NCBI RefSeq assembly: GCF_001956585.1
Contig: NZ_MSRR01000031.1
Coordinates: 62,001 to 126,000, forward strand
Direction of reading: 5' to 3'
Length of the DNA: 64,000 nucleotides
Source: Actinomyces naeslundii
Lineage (GTDB): Bacteria > Actinomycetota > Actinomycetes > Actinomycetales > Actinomycetaceae
The first letter of the stretch is position 1. Each line of letters opens with the position of its first letter. The position numbers and the translations under genes are program-made. Positions 1 to 9,805 of the stretch are shown here, piece by piece. The notes under the pieces are model-generated. The model was not told the origin of the DNA. It did no database searches and saw only the letters and a program-made list of their open reading frames with translations.

Positions 1-17
1 TGTGGGAGGATTCCCGA

Positions 18-1037
18 GTGAAGACTCCTCGCTCCGCCCACCCCACCCAGACGAACGGCCTCCAGGTACCCACCGGCTCCGACGACGCAGCCTCAGGCCG
101 CCGCATGACGCGCCGCGCCGCGGTACTCGCCCTGGGCTCATCGGCCGTGGTCGCACTGGGGGGATGCGGACTGCGCCTGGGGAAGGGCTCACCGGCATCC
201 CTGCCGACCGCCTCGCCCGCAGAGACCGCTCGTGACGGTCTGGCACGCCAGGCGGCCCTGATCTCCTCCACCGCGGGCGTGGTCGCGCAGAGCGGCGGCA
301 CGGAGGGCACGACGGTCTCACTGGCCGAGGGCGTCAAGCAGACCGCCGATGCCCAGCTCGAGACGCTGGGCGGAGTGTGGCAGCCGTGGCCCTCGCAGGT
401 GCCGTCCTCCTACCCCACGGTCGCTCCGGTTCCGTCGGCCTCGGCAGGCGCCTCCGCGCAGGACCTGGCCACAGCCCTGGCCGACGGCTCAACCATGGCC
501 CGCCGGGCGGCGATCGGCGCTGCTTCGGAGCAGGATGCCCGGCTCTTCACCTCGCTGACGGTGGCCTGGAGCCTTCAGCACGATCTCTTCGCCCAGGCCG
601 GCTCGGCGGACACACCACGTGTGGACGTGGCCCAGGGCAGCAAGATCAGCGCCGGCCTCCTGACCTCCTATGACGCCGCCCGCTACGCCATGGAGGAGAT
701 CGCGGCGCGAAGTGATGAGCCCCAGCGCAAGCAGGCGACCGAGGACGCCAAGGCCGCGACCGCCGTCGTCAACACCGCTGTCGCCGCAGGCAGTGAGGAC
801 GCCCGACTGGCCGCATACGCCTCCCCGACCGAGTCCTCCGACCCCAGTGTGAGCGTGCAGGTGTCCTGGGCCCGGCAGGTGTGGTCCGCCGTCGTGTCGT
901 CAGAGGTGCAGGAAGCCGGCTCCGCCAAGGCCTCCACGCCGGCCCGCGAGGCGGCCGTCACCGGCGCGGTCGACGCCGCCCGCCGCGCCACCGCCTGGGG
1001 CGCGGACTTCTCCTCCCTGCCCGGCTACGCCGCCTGA
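18..1037 (+). CDS. DUF4439-type exported lipoprotein
   Basis: This 339-residue protein starts at a GTG seven bases after a clear GGGAGGA ribosome site at 4-10. A twin-Arg-like stretch (R28-R29 and R32-R33) is followed by a hydrophobic run and a lipobox L47-G-G-C50, so it is probably Tat- or Sec-exported and lipid-anchored at C50. The rest is Ala-rich and helical, as expected for the ferritin-like DUF4439 fold. Its position next to proS matches the DUF4439 gene beside proS in mycobacteria, as I recall that synteny. The molecular function is unknown. An internal ATG at 105 (M30) would give a shorter signal peptide but lacks an equally good ribosome site. Confidence 0.8.
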   Translation: MKTPRSAHPTQTNGLQVPTGSDDAASGRRMTRRAAVLALGSSAVVALGGCGLRLGKGSPASLPTASPAETARDGLARQAALISSTAGVVAQSGGTEGTTVSLAEGVKQTADAQLETLGGVWQPWPSQVPSSYPTVAPVPSASAGASAQDLATALADGSTMARRAAIGAASEQDARLFTSLTVAWSLQHDLFAQAGSADTPRVDVAQGSKISAGLLTSYDAARYAMEEIAARSDEPQRKQATEDAKAATAVVNTAVAAGSEDARLAAYASPTESSDPSVSVQVSWARQVWSAVVSSEVQEAGSAKASTPAREAAVTGAVDAARRATAWGADFSSLPGYAA

Positions 1038-1038
1038 C

Positions 1039-1293
1039 GTGCGCCTCCTCGTAGCGGTCCTGGCCGTCGTCGCCGCCCTGGCGGCCGTGGACCAGCTCTT
1101 CTTGTGGATGGAGCGCCGTGGCTGGATCTACTGGCGGCGTCGCAAGCCTGACCCGCGCGGAGCCATCCTGGGTCCCATAGACAATGTCTTCAACCCGGCC
1201 CGCGAGCACGTGGTTGAGCAGAAGGAGACCGAGGAGCTCCTGGCCGACATCCAGGCAGACACGGCCCCGAGGCGCAGCCGTACAGCGGAGTGA
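1039..1293 (+). CDS. small single-pass membrane protein
   Basis: This 84-residue protein has a GTG start one base after the stop of the DUF4439 lipoprotein gene, so the two are very likely co-translated. Residues 1-24 form a hydrophobic Ala/Val/Leu segment that should act as a membrane anchor. A Trp/Arg-rich juxtamembrane patch (WIYWRRRK) and a charged cytoplasmic tail with an EKETEELL-like helix follow. I do not recognise a named family. The tight coupling suggests it works with the upstream lipoprotein. Confidence 0.72.
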   Translation: MRLLVAVLAVVAALAAVDQLFLWMERRGWIYWRRRKPDPRGAILGPIDNVFNPAREHVVEQKETEELLADIQADTAPRRSRTAE

Positions 1294-1913
1294 CCCGGGA
1301 CGGCAGCACCAGCGCACCCCGCTCCGATGGAGATCCCCGTAGGACTCGTCGTCTCGCATGTGGCGGCAACGCGTCACACCTGCAGCACCGGATCGTTGGG
1401 GCCTCCGGCCCAGTGGCATCCTGACCCTTCCGTCTTTTGAGGGTGCTCGGCCAGTCCGCCGGTCAACCGGTGCGATGGGGCTACTCCGCGAGGTTCAGCT
1501 CCCACGGCCTGAGAGTCAACCGCGCAGTGTTGTCTCATGGCTTCTGAGAACTCCGGACGTCATGGCGTCTCAAGACACCGGTGGAGCAGGTTTCCCGGGC
1601 GCGAGAGTCGTTGCTCGCCCTGCCGGCAGGGGCGGGCTCGGTTACTTGGGCGGTGCCTGGCGTGCACTGCACGAGGGTCGGGGACTGCTGGGCAGGGGGC
1701 GGGGGTACTCCATGAGGTGTGGGGGCTCGTGCAGTACGCACACCCCTTGGTCGGTACACCCCTACCCCCGTGCAGTAGGCCGCCCCGAGGAAGGGGCTCG
1801 GGCCAAAGCCAGCGTTGAGGCAGTGCCACCGGGACCCAGCACAGGAACCAGGAGGGGCAGCCGGGTCCGAGGTGTTCGCCTCTCACGCCCTGCGCTGATA
1901 CCAGCGCCGCCTC
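1294..1913. other. 620-base stretch without a convincing gene
   Basis: This stretch lies between the small membrane protein gene and the convergent 3' end of proS. A 200-codon plus-strand reading frame covers 1358-1960, but it is rich in Arg/Gly/Pro, shows no domain and runs into proS, so I do not call it. The stretch holds a cluster of inverted and direct copies of a CGTGCAGT octamer (listed separately). A short GCGCTG-ATAC-CAGCGC hairpin at 1892-1907, just past the proS stop, could help end proS transcription. It lacks a T-run. Confidence 0.6.
1666..1776. repeat. three copies of CGTGCAGT, one inverted
   Basis: The octamer CGTGCAGT occurs on the plus strand at 1728-1735 and 1769-1776 and as its complement at 1666-1673. 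The first two copies are part of a longer imperfect inverted pair (GCACTGCACGAG at 1664-1675 against CTCGTGCAGTAC at 1726-1737). Between and after them are G-runs and C-runs that could pair. Such spacing suggests clustered protein-binding sites or a structured RNA. The function is unknown. Confidence 0.5.
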
Positions 1914-3749
1914 TCACAGGCTCTCAGCGGCCTCCAGGGCGGCGCGGACGGTGGCGCTGAGCTCGGCCGCAGCGGCGTCGGCGGGAACGGAGCGACGCTC
2001 GCCGGTGCGACGGTCGCGAATCTCCACGGTCCCCTCCTTGGCCAGGTCCCGGCCGACGACCAGTGTGTAGGGCAGGCCGAGGAGCTCGGCGTCGGCGAAC
2101 TTCACGCCGGCGGAGACCTTGCGGCGGTCGTCGTAGAGGACCTCGACGCCGTCGGTGTCCAGGGACGAGGCGATCTGCTCGGCGACGTCGAAGACCGCCT
2201 GGTCCTTACCGGTGGCCAGGACCTGCACGTGGTAGGGGGCGATCTGTACCGGCCAGGACAGCCCCTTGTCGTCGTGGTTGGCCTCGGCCAGCGCTGCCAT
2301 GACGCGGCTGACGCCGATGCCGTAGGAGCCCATGGTGACCACGCGGGCCTTGCCGTTCTCATCCAGGACGGTCAGCCCCAGGGCCTGGGAGTACTTGCGT
2401 CCCAGTTCGAAGATGTGTCCGATCTCGATGCCGCGGGCCAGGTGGAGGGGGCCGGAGCCGTCGGGGGCGGGGTCGCCCTCGCGGACCTCGGCGGCCTCGA
2501 TGGTGCCGTCGGCGGTGAAGTCGCGCCCCATGACCAGGTCGAGGACGTGCTTCTTGTCGGTGTTGGCACCGGTGACCCAGCTGGTTCCCTCCACGATCCT
2601 GGGGTCGACCAGGTAGCGCACGGAGCCGGTGAGGACCTCGGTCCCGTCGTCGAGCCTCTCCACCCGCCGCAGCGGCGAGTTGGGGCCGATGGCGGTGGGG
2701 CCGATGTAGCCGCGCACGAGCTCGGGGTGGGTCTCGAAGTCGGTGTCGCCGGCCATCTCGACCTCGGCGGGGGCGACGGCGGCCTCCAGGCGCTTCATGT
2801 CGACGTCGCGGTCCCCGGGCACGCCGACGACCAGCAGCTCACGCTCACCATCTGGGTGGATGAGGGTGACGACGACGTTCTTGAGCGTGTCGGCGGCCGT
2901 CCAGGCCCGCCCGTCCGACCGCGGGTAGGCCTCGTTGCACAGGTCGACCAGGGAGTCGATGGTCGGGGTGTCGGGGGTGTCGACGACGCGCGCCGGGCCG
3001 ATGCCGGAGGCGTCCACGGGATCGGGGACCACGGTGGTGACGGCCTCGGCGTTGGCCGCGTAGCCGCTTGAGGAGCGCACAAAGGTGTCCTCGCCGATCT
3101 CGCAGGGGTACAGGAACTCCTCGGAGTGCGAGCCGCCCATGGCACCGGCCATGGCGTTGACGATGACGTAGTCCAGACCCAGGCGGGCGAAGATCCGCTC
3201 GTAGGTGTCACGGTGGGCCTGGTAGGCGGCGGCCAGCCCGGCGTCGTCGATGTCGAAGGAGTAGGAGTCCTTCATGACGAACTCGCGTCCGCGGATGATG
3301 CCGGCGCGGGGGCGGGCCTCGTCGCGGTACTTGGTCTGGATCTGGTAGACGATGGCCGGCAGGTCCTTGTACGAGGAGTAGAGGTCCTTGACCGCGAGGG
3401 TGAACATCTCCTCGTGGGTGGGAGCCAGCAGGTAGTCCCCGTCCTTGCGGTCGTGGAGCTTGAACAGGGTGGGGCCGTAGTCGTTCCAGCGTCCGGTGGC
3501 CTGGTAGGGCTCGGCCGGCAGGAGAGCCGGGAAGTGGACCTCCTGGCCGCCCATGGCATCCATCCCCTGGCGCACGATGTCCTCGATCTTTCGCAGCGTC
3601 CTCAGGCCCAGCGGCAGCCAGGTGTACACCCCGGGGGCGGCCCGGCGGATGTAGCAGGCACGAACGAGCAGCCGGTGACTGGCGACCTCGGCGTCGGCCG
3701 GATCCTCGCGCAGGGTTCGGATGAAGGAGGTGGAGAGTCTGTGCAGCAC
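1914..3749 (-). CDS. proS: prolyl-tRNA synthetase
   Basis: ProS charges tRNA(Pro) with proline in the cytoplasm. The 611-residue length is that of the bacterial (ProS type 1) form. Class II motifs are visible: [17 protein letters not shown] (motif 2, around residue 145) and [14 protein letters not shown] (motif 3, around 475). Between them, about residues 230-400, is the YbaK-like editing insertion typical of bacterial ProRS. The C-terminal 100 residues form the anticodon-binding domain. The start is a GTG at 3749 giving [20 protein letters not shown], the usual N-terminus of the family. The gene converges on the DUF4439 operon and is divergent from the mevalonate operon. Confidence 0.97.
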   Translation of the reverse strand: MLHRLSTSFIRTLREDPADAEVASHRLLVRACYIRRAAPGVYTWLPLGLRTLRKIEDIVRQGMDAMGGQEVHFPALLPAEPYQATGRWNDYGPTLFKLHDRKDGDYLLAPTHEEMFTLAVKDLYSSYKDLPAIVYQIQTKYRDEARPRAGIIRGREFVMKDSYSFDIDDAGLAAAYQAHRDTYERIFARLGLDYVIVNAMAGAMGGSHSEEFLYPCEIGEDTFVRSSSGYAANAEAVTTVVPDPVDASGIGPARVVDTPDTPTIDSLVDLCNEAYPRSDGRAWTAADTLKNVVVTLIHPDGERELLVVGVPGDRDVDMKRLEAAVAPAEVEMAGDTDFETHPELVRGYIGPTAIGPNSPLRRVERLDDGTEVLTGSVRYLVDPRIVEGTSWVTGANTDKKHVLDLVMGRDFTADGTIEAAEVREGDPAPDGSGPLHLARGIEIGHIFELGRKYSQALGLTVLDENGKARVVTMGSYGIGVSRVMAALAEANHDDKGLSWPVQIAPYHVQVLATGKDQAVFDVAEQIASSLDTDGVEVLYDDRRKVSAGVKFADAELLGLPYTLVVGRDLAKEGTVEIRDRRTGERRSVPADAAAAELSATVRAALEAAESL

Positions 3750-4005
3750 GGGGTGATCCTACGGGTTCTGACGCCACGGCCCCAACGGAGCCCGACCGAC
3801 CGTACGAGATCACGCGATTCGGGACCGGTTGACCAACGACGCCGCACCGGGCGAACCGGAGGCCTTGACGCTGGTCAGGGACGACTTGCGGCCCTCGAGA
3901 AGGGCCCGATACGCTCCATCCCATCGGAGGGTTCGTCGACCCTCTTATCCCTGAATTCGGCCCGCGTCACGTCCCCCTGCTCGCGGACCACAGGCAAGGA
4001 AGCAT

Positions 4006-4968
4006 ATGGACAGGCACTCCTCCCTGCGCGAGGGACACGGCCAGACGTGGGCGAAGGCCATTCTTCTGGGTGAGCACTCCGTGGTCTACGGCCACCCCGC
4101 CGTCGCCGTACCACTGCAGGACCTGCGGATGCGAGCCACTGCGAGACCGGCCTCGGGCCCCTCCACGCTGACCAGCCTGGACTACTCGGGCCCCCTGACG
4201 CAGGCCGGACCCCGGTTCGCCAGCGTGGCACGAGCCTTCGAGGTGGCCCGGGAGTTCTCCGGGTGCCTGGACCAGGCCCTTGAGATCACCACCGTCAGCG
4301 ACTTCCCCCATGAGCGCGGGCTCGGTTCGTCGGCCGCGGCGGCCGGCGCGATCATCCGTGCGGTTCTGGACGCCTGCGGGCGCGAGGCCGACGCAGACGA
4401 GCTGTTCGCCCTGACGCAGATGGCCGAGCAGATCGCTCACGGCAAGCCCTCGGGGCTCGACGCCGCCGCCACCTGCTCCCCATGCCCCATCCGGTTCCAG
4501 GGAGGGCAGATGCGGCCCCTGAGCCAGCGCATTGAGAACGCCTCCCTCGTCATCGCCGACTCCGGCGTCCACGGCTCCACCCGGGAGGCCGTCGGCGGGC
4601 TGCGCCGGCGCTACGAGAACGATCCGGACAACATCGGTCCGCGCATCAACCGCCTGGGGGCACTCACCCAGAACGCGATCATGGCCCTGGACCAGGCCGA
4701 CGCCCCCACCCTCGGAGCCGCCATGGACGAGGCGCATACGGTCCTGGCCGAGCTCAGCCTGAGCCTGCCGGTCCTCGACGATCTCGCCGAGGCCGCCCGC
4801 ACCGCCGGGGCACTGGGCGCCAAACTCACCGGCGGGGGGCTCGGCGGCTGCGTCATCGCCCTGGTGACCGGCGAGCCGGCCGCGCGCCGGGTGCGCGCCG
4901 CTCTGGAACGGGCGGGGGCGCCGGCGACTTGGAACTACCGGATGCGCATCAGCGAGGTGGACGAGTGA
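4006..4968 (+). CDS. mvaK1: mevalonate kinase
   Basis: This GHMP-family kinase phosphorylates mevalonate at O5, the first step of the lower mevalonate pathway. The 320-residue protein has GEHSVVYG at residues 22-29, the ATP-loop GLGSSAA at 105-111 and the C-terminal AKLTGGGLGGC motif at 272-282, all in GHMP order. It is the first gene of a four-gene operon; its stop overlaps the next start in a GTGA. A start at ATG 4006 gives the expected length. HMG-CoA synthase and reductase, which supply mevalonate, are not in this window. Confidence 0.95.
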   Translation: MDRHSSLREGHGQTWAKAILLGEHSVVYGHPAVAVPLQDLRMRATARPASGPSTLTSLDYSGPLTQAGPRFASVARAFEVAREFSGCLDQALEITTVSDFPHERGLGSSAAAAGAIIRAVLDACGREADADELFALTQMAEQIAHGKPSGLDAAATCSPCPIRFQGGQMRPLSQRIENASLVIADSGVHGSTREAVGGLRRRYENDPDNIGPRINRLGALTQNAIMALDQADAPTLGAAMDEAHTVLAELSLSLPVLDDLAEAARTAGALGAKLTGGGLGGCVIALVTGEPAARRVRAALERAGAPATWNYRMRISEVDE

Positions 4969-5996
4969 CCGCCGTACCCCCCGGAGCCGCTGCCGGCTCC
5001 TCCCCGTCCGCCATCGCGACCGCGACGGCCAGCGCGAACACCAACATCGCGCTCATCAAGTACTGGGGCAAGGTCGATGAGGCACAGGCGATCCCCGCCA
5101 CCTCGAGCCTGTCCCTCACCCTCGGCGGCACCCGGACGACGACGACGGTCTCCTTCGACGGCGGGGACGGCGCCGCAGACTCGGTGACGATCAACGGGGC
5201 CTCCCCCAGCGCCGTGGAGCTGGGGCGAGTGACCCGGTTCCTCGACCTGGTGCGCGCCCGCTCAGGCGTCACCGCCCCGGCAACCGTCACCTCCCGGGCC
5301 TCGGTCCCGCTGGCGGCCGGCCTGGCGAGCTCGGCGGCGGGCTTCGCGGCGCTTGCGGCGGCGGCCTCCCGGGCCGCCGGCATGGATCTCGACGGCCGGG
5401 AGCTCTCCAGACTGGCCCGACGCGGCTCGGGCTCGGCGACCCGCTCCGTCTTCGGCGGGCTGGTCCTGTGGAACGCGGGCCACGACGACGCCTCCTCCTA
5501 CGCCGAGCCGGTCGCCTGCGAGATGGACCTGGCAATGGTCGTCGTCGTGCTCTCGCAGCGTTACAAGCCCATCAGCTCGACCCGGGCCATGCGGGCCACC
5601 ATGTCGTCCTCCCCTCTCTTCCCCGCCTGGGTCGAGGCCAGCGGGAGGGACCTTCAGGTGGCGCTGGAAGCGGTCCGGGCGGGCGACCTGGCACGGCTCG
5701 GGGAGATCGTCGAGGGCAACGCCCTGGGCATGCACGCCACGATGATCGCGGCCCGCCCGGGCATCATCTACTGGCTGCCGCCGACCGTGGCGGCACTGCA
5801 AGCGATCCGCGCCATGCGCGAGGAGGGGCTGCCCGTCTGGGCAACGATCGATGCCGGCCCCAACGTCAAGGTCCTCACCGAGGGCGCCCGCGCCGAGGAG
5901 GTCGCCGCCGCGCTGCGAGACCGTCTGACCGGCACCACCGTCTCAGTGAGGCGTCCCGGCGGCGGGGTGCGTGTCGAGGAGGGCCCATGCCCCTGA
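4965..5996 (+). CDS. mvaD: diphosphomevalonate decarboxylase
   Basis: MvaD performs ATP-dependent decarboxylation of mevalonate diphosphate to isopentenyl diphosphate. I chose the GTG at 4965, which overlaps the mvaK1 stop (GTGA) and gives 343 residues; a GTG at 4929 would extend the frame back inside mvaK1. The family signature NTNIALIKYWGK lies at residues 25-36. The ATP-loop is PLAAGLASSAAGF, the SSTRAM substrate loop follows, and the TIDAGPNVKVL segment carries the catalytic Asp. The gene is second in the mevalonate operon, although its reaction is the third kinase-pathway step. Confidence 0.95.
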   Translation: MTAVPPGAAAGSSPSAIATATASANTNIALIKYWGKVDEAQAIPATSSLSLTLGGTRTTTTVSFDGGDGAADSVTINGASPSAVELGRVTRFLDLVRARSGVTAPATVTSRASVPLAAGLASSAAGFAALAAAASRAAGMDLDGRELSRLARRGSGSATRSVFGGLVLWNAGHDDASSYAEPVACEMDLAMVVVVLSQRYKPISSTRAMRATMSSSPLFPAWVEASGRDLQVALEAVRAGDLARLGEIVEGNALGMHATMIAARPGIIYWLPPTVAALQAIRAMREEGLPVWATIDAGPNVKVLTEGARAEEVAAALRDRLTGTTVSVRRPGGGVRVEEGPCP

Positions 5997-7174
5997 CCTC
6001 TCACGGCGGCGATGTCGTCTCCAGGGCGCCGGGTAAGCTCTACATCGCCGGAGAGTACGCCGTCGTCGAGCCCGGCCACCGAGCGGTCCTGGTCGCCGTC
6101 GACCGATTCATCACCGTACGCATCACGCCCTGCTCCCCCGCCGGAGAGTACGCGGGCACGATCAGCTCACGGCTCTACGCCAACGGCTCCAGGCCCTGGC
6201 GCCGCCGACCGCAGGACGGCCAGGCCGAGGCAGTCGAAGGAGAGGACGACTACATCATCTCGGCGATCCGAGTCGTTGAGGCGCTGGTGACCCAGGGTGG
6301 CGGCCGGCCACGCTCCTTCGACCTGAGCGTCTCCAGCGAGCTGGAGGAGGACGACGGGCGCAAGCTGGGACTGGGCTCATCATCGGCGGTGACGGTGGCG
6401 ACGGTGCGCGCCGTCGCGACGTTCTACGGCATGGCCGCCGACGACCTGACCGTCTACAAGCTGGCGATGCTGGCCAGTGACACGGTCCAGCCGATCGGCT
6501 CAGGAGGAGACATCGCCGCGAGCGCCATGACCGGGTGGGTGGCCTACACCTCCCCCGACCGCTCATGGCTGCGCCGGGCCCGGCAGCGAGCCGGGGCCGG
6601 TGGCATGAGCGATCTCGCGGAGGCGGACTGGCCAGGTCTGAGCGTCCGCCGCCTGCCGTCTCCCTCATTGCGGCTTCAGGTGGGCTGGACCGGCGCGCCC
6701 GCCTCCACCCCGGCCCTGGTCGCCGACGTCCAGACCCGATCCCACGGGGCCGATGACTACACCGTCTTCCTGCGCGACAGCCAGGACTGCCTGGCTCGTC
6801 TCATCACCGCGATCGAAGATGATGACGCCGCCCGGATCATGCGCCAGATCGCGCGCAACAGGGCTCTTCTGGCAGGGCTCAGCCGGATCGGCGACCGGAC
6901 CATCGAGACCGCCGAGCTGGCGAGACTGGTCGAGATCGCGCTCGACCACGGGGCCACGGCCAAGAGCTCGGGCGCCGGAGGCGGGGACTGCGGAATCGCC
7001 CTGTGCCCACCGGCCACGGACCTGGTTGCACTGCGAGCCGCGTGGGAGACGGCCGGGATACGCCCTCTGGACCTGTCGGTCTACAGCCAGGACTCATCCG
7101 CTGCCTGCGCAGCCGACCCCGCTGAGGCACGTGCTGATTCCTCGACCGCCTCCCCCGTTAAGGTCACCCCATGA
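5987..7174 (+). CDS. mvaK2: phosphomevalonate kinase
   Basis: This GHMP kinase makes mevalonate diphosphate from phosphomevalonate. The ATG at 5987 sits within the last codons of mvaD (10-base overlap) and gives 395 residues. Visible motifs are RAPGKLYIAGEYAVV near residues 13-27, the ATP loop LGLGSSSAVTVA, GSGGDIAASAMTGWV, and the C-terminal SSGAGGGDCGIAL. This is the bacterial/Streptococcus-type phosphomevalonate kinase. The tight overlap with mvaD and the following isomerase gene supports a single transcript with equal dosage of the pathway enzymes. Confidence 0.93.
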   Translation: MPLTSHGGDVVSRAPGKLYIAGEYAVVEPGHRAVLVAVDRFITVRITPCSPAGEYAGTISSRLYANGSRPWRRRPQDGQAEAVEGEDDYIISAIRVVEALVTQGGGRPRSFDLSVSSELEEDDGRKLGLGSSSAVTVATVRAVATFYGMAADDLTVYKLAMLASDTVQPIGSGGDIAASAMTGWVAYTSPDRSWLRRARQRAGAGGMSDLAEADWPGLSVRRLPSPSLRLQVGWTGAPASTPALVADVQTRSHGADDYTVFLRDSQDCLARLITAIEDDDAARIMRQIARNRALLAGLSRIGDRTIETAELARLVEIALDHGATAKSSGAGGGDCGIALCPPATDLVALRAAWETAGIRPLDLSVYSQDSSAACAADPAEARADSSTASPVKVTP

Positions 7175-8259
7175 GCCACGAGCCCCTCACCTCGCAACGG
7201 GCCTCCCGTAAGGACGAGCACCTGGAGCTGGCGATGCGTCTGCACGGTCAGGACCGCGCCGGCGCCTTCGACGACGTCTCCTTCATCCATCACAGCCTGC
7301 CGGGGGTCAGCGCCGAGCAGGTCGATATCGGCACCACCGTCCTGGGCTGCCGCTGGGAGGTCCCGTTCTACATCAACGCCATGACCGGCGGAACGCAGGC
7401 AACAGCGGCTATCAATGCCGGTCTGGCCGAGGCGGCCGCTGAGGCGGGAGTCGCGATCGCCTGCGGTTCCCAGCACGTGGCCCTGCGTGACCCCGAGCGG
7501 GCGGACGGCTTCCACGTCATCCGACACCGGGCCCCGGGCGCCTTCGTCCTGGCCAATGTCGGACCGACCGTCAGCCCTCAGGAGGCACTGCAGGCCGTGG
7601 AGATGTTGGAGGCCAACGCCCTGCAGATCCACCTCAACGCGGCCCAGGAGCTGGTCATGCCCGAGGGCGACCGCGACTTCACCGGCTGGAGCGAGGCGAT
7701 CGCCGGCATCGTTGCGGCCGTGCCCGTCCCGGTGGTGGTCAAGGAAGTGGGCTTCGGGCTCTCACGCCGGACGATCGAGGCCCTGGCGCGCACCGGCATC
7801 GCGGCCGTCGACGTGGCTGGGGCCGGAGGCACGGACTTCATCGCCATTGAGAACGAGCGCCGACCGCAGCGCGACCTGTCCTACCTGGTCGGCTGGGGCC
7901 AGTCGACGGCGCTGTGCCTGCTGGAGTCGCTGAGCGGATCGGAGCCGGTCAGCCTGCCGGTACTGGCCTCCGGCGGCGTGCGCAACCCGCTCGACGTCGT
8001 CCGGTCGCTGGCCCTGGGCGCCTGCGCCGTCGGCGCCTCCGGGCACGTCCTGCGCACCCTGATCAAGGCGGGCCCCGAGGCCCTGCGCCAAGAGCTGCGC
8101 ACCTGGAGCGAGCACGTGCGCACGCTCATGACCCTGCTGGGAGCAGCCAATGTCTCTCAGCTGCGTCGCACCGATGTTCTCGTCACCGGGAGCACCGCTG
8201 AGCGGGCCCGGCTGCTCGGCGTCGATCTGACCGGTCTGGCGCACCGCAGCGATACCTAA
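7171..8259 (+). CDS. fni: type 2 isopentenyl-diphosphate delta-isomerase
   Basis: Fni is the FMN- and NADPH-dependent isomerase that interconverts IPP and DMAPP. The 362-residue protein starts with an ATG overlapping the mvaK2 stop (ATGA). Family motifs include RKDEHLELA near the N-terminus, NAMTGGT, ANVGPTVS, QIHLNAAQELVMPEGDR with the catalytic Gln and metal-binding Glu, VKEVGFGLS, and DVAGAGGTDF for flavin phosphate binding. It closes the mevalonate operon, and a strong hairpin follows about 120 bases downstream. Confidence 0.95.
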   Translation: MSHEPLTSQRASRKDEHLELAMRLHGQDRAGAFDDVSFIHHSLPGVSAEQVDIGTTVLGCRWEVPFYINAMTGGTQATAAINAGLAEAAAEAGVAIACGSQHVALRDPERADGFHVIRHRAPGAFVLANVGPTVSPQEALQAVEMLEANALQIHLNAAQELVMPEGDRDFTGWSEAIAGIVAAVPVPVVVKEVGFGLSRRTIEALARTGIAAVDVAGAGGTDFIAIENERRPQRDLSYLVGWGQSTALCLLESLSGSEPVSLPVLASGGVRNPLDVVRSLALGACAVGASGHVLRTLIKAGPEALRQELRTWSEHVRTLMTLLGAANVSQLRRTDVLVTGSTAERARLLGVDLTGLAHRSDT

Positions 8260-8379
8260 CCGTCACCAGGTGCTTCCGTCAAGGGGGATCGTCCCCTCTG
8301 CCCCAAACTCCGACTGACTCATAGAGTGCTGGTATCAGGACTCAGCATCGGAGTCTCGCGTGGCCGATCGCAACAGACG

Positions 8380-8412
8380 TGCGGCGGAGGCCGGTCCCCA
8401 ACCTCCGCCGCA
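8380..8412. terminator. hairpin between convergent genes
   Basis: A perfect 10-base stem, GCGGCGGAGG at 8381-8390 and its complement at 8402-8411, encloses an 11-base loop; one more T-A pair extends it. It lies between the convergent 3' ends of fni and the TctA-like gene. It probably stops transcription from both sides, although no T-run is present. A smaller GGGGA-TCG-TCCCC hairpin lies upstream near 8284. Confidence 0.55.
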
Positions 8413-8428
8413 TCCCGCGAGAAGGAGA

Positions 8429-9805
8429 TCAGGCCAGAGCGGCCAGGGCCTTGACGATGCCGGGAGCCGCGTAAAGGGACATGAACTGGACGCCGTAGGA
8501 GACCCCCAGTCGGTTGAGCGACCCGCACGCGATTCCCACAAGCAGGACCCCGAAGACATTGGCCAGGCCTGCCTTCTGGTCGGCGTCGATGTAGGCCAGC
8601 AGGAGGACGAAGGCGACGAACAGCGCCAGCACCGCCTCGTGGGGAATGCGACGCATGACGAAGTAGGTGATCTGCGAGGACCAGCGCACGGCGATGACGT
8701 ACGTGATCGCAACCGCGGCAAGAGCCCCGATGGTCACGGTGATGATGAATCCGGGCAGGTCCAGCAGGTGGTGCAGGTTGTGCTGCTTGGTGTAGACCGA
8801 GCCCGCATTGAACAGCGGACCGGCGGGGCCGACGGACACACCGGAGATCGGGACCCCGAGCGCCACCAGCGGAATGATGACGCCGGCCAGGTAGGTCGAG
8901 TGGGTCAGGGCGCTCATGACGGTCACTGCACGTTGCGCGCGGGGCACCCGGTCCTCCTTCTGGCGGGCCACGGAGGCCTCACCCAGCAGGAAGGTCAGGC
9001 CCACCGGGCTGAGAATGAACAGCGGGGTGGAGACGGCGGCCATGGCGGCACTCCACCAGCCCTCGGACCTCGTGATGAGCCGCCCCGGCCACAACGCCTG
9101 TCGCTCGAAACCGGATCGCAGCAGCTCGGCCTTGGTGCGATTGCCGTGCGGCAGTGCCTCCCGACGCTTGGCATTGAGCAGCTCCAGGAGGGTCAGGAGC
9201 ATAGGCCCCACGGTGATCCCGAGGAAGAAGGAGGTATTGACACTGGCCTTCTCAGGGATAATCCCCGCCCCTCGGTAGAGCGCCGGAAGCGCCTGGAACA
9301 GAAGTGCCATGGGAAGAATCGATACCAGGGAGAGAATTCGGTTCTTTCCGAGCAGGGCCAGAATCACGGCTCCGGCAGCCAGGACGATATCGGAGTTGGA
9401 CTTGATCCAGTCGGCCATGGGCAGCAGCAGACCGGCAAGGAGGAAGCTCAGGGGAATGGAGATAAGGGTTCCAATGGCCGACCCCACCGCCATCTTCCGG
9501 ATCGTGTCTGAGGCCAGGCCCTTGTTGCGCAGCACCATGGCGTGATCCATGAGCGGAGCGGACATGACTCCGCCGGGCAGTCCCACCAGCGCCGTCGGGA
9601 TCCCGTTCATGAGGTTGAGCGTGACCACGGCGGAGATGAAGAAGGCGAGCACTACGTGCGGTGGTGCCCCAGCCAGGATGATCGCCAGAGTGACGGGGGC
9701 CAGCACCCCGGTCTCATCGGTCCCGGGGATGAAACCGATGAAGGTGTAGAGGACCACGGCAGCCAGGATGGCGGCCACCATCATGAGGAGAAGGCTCACA
9801 GTCAC
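8429..9805 (-). CDS. TctA-like tripartite tricarboxylate transporter permease
   Basis: This 458-residue protein consists almost wholly of hydrophobic segments. Its N-terminal half follows the TctA (PF01970-like) pattern: a GFIPGTDET segment and then GIPTALVGLPGGVMSAPLMDHA, matching the conserved glycine/proline-rich loop of TctA. TctA is the large membrane subunit that normally works with the small subunit TctB and a periplasmic binding protein, TctC, for citrate-type solutes. The start ATG overlaps the stop of a 96-residue membrane protein gene (ATGA), which could fill the TctB role. No TctC is nearby. The substrate is unknown; the match is to a divergent member. Confidence 0.75.
   Translation of the reverse strand: MTVSLLLMMVAAILAAVVLYTFIGFIPGTDETGVLAPVTLAIILAGAPPHVVLAFFISAVVTLNLMNGIPTALVGLPGGVMSAPLMDHAMVLRNKGLASDTIRKMAVGSAIGTLISIPLSFLLAGLLLPMADWIKSNSDIVLAAGAVILALLGKNRILSLVSILPMALLFQALPALYRGAGIIPEKASVNTSFFLGITVGPMLLTLLELLNAKRREALPHGNRTKAELLRSGFERQALWPGRLITRSEGWWSAAMAAVSTPLFILSPVGLTFLLGEASVARQKEDRVPRAQRAVTVMSALTHSTYLAGVIIPLVALGVPISGVSVGPAGPLFNAGSVYTKQHNLHHLLDLPGFIITVTIGALAAVAITYVIAVRWSSQITYFVMRRIPHEAVLALFVAFVLLLAYIDADQKAGLANVFGVLLVGIACGSLNRLGVSYGVQFMSLYAAPGIVKALAALA

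Noticed and set aside
1358-1960. 200-codon plus-strand frame in the spacer before proS
   Set aside because: Arg/Gly/Pro-rich composition, no domain, no ribosome site, and it runs into the proS 3' end.
4929-4964. Earlier start of mvaD
   Set aside because: The extension lies inside mvaK1, and the GTGA overlap at 4965 is the better start.
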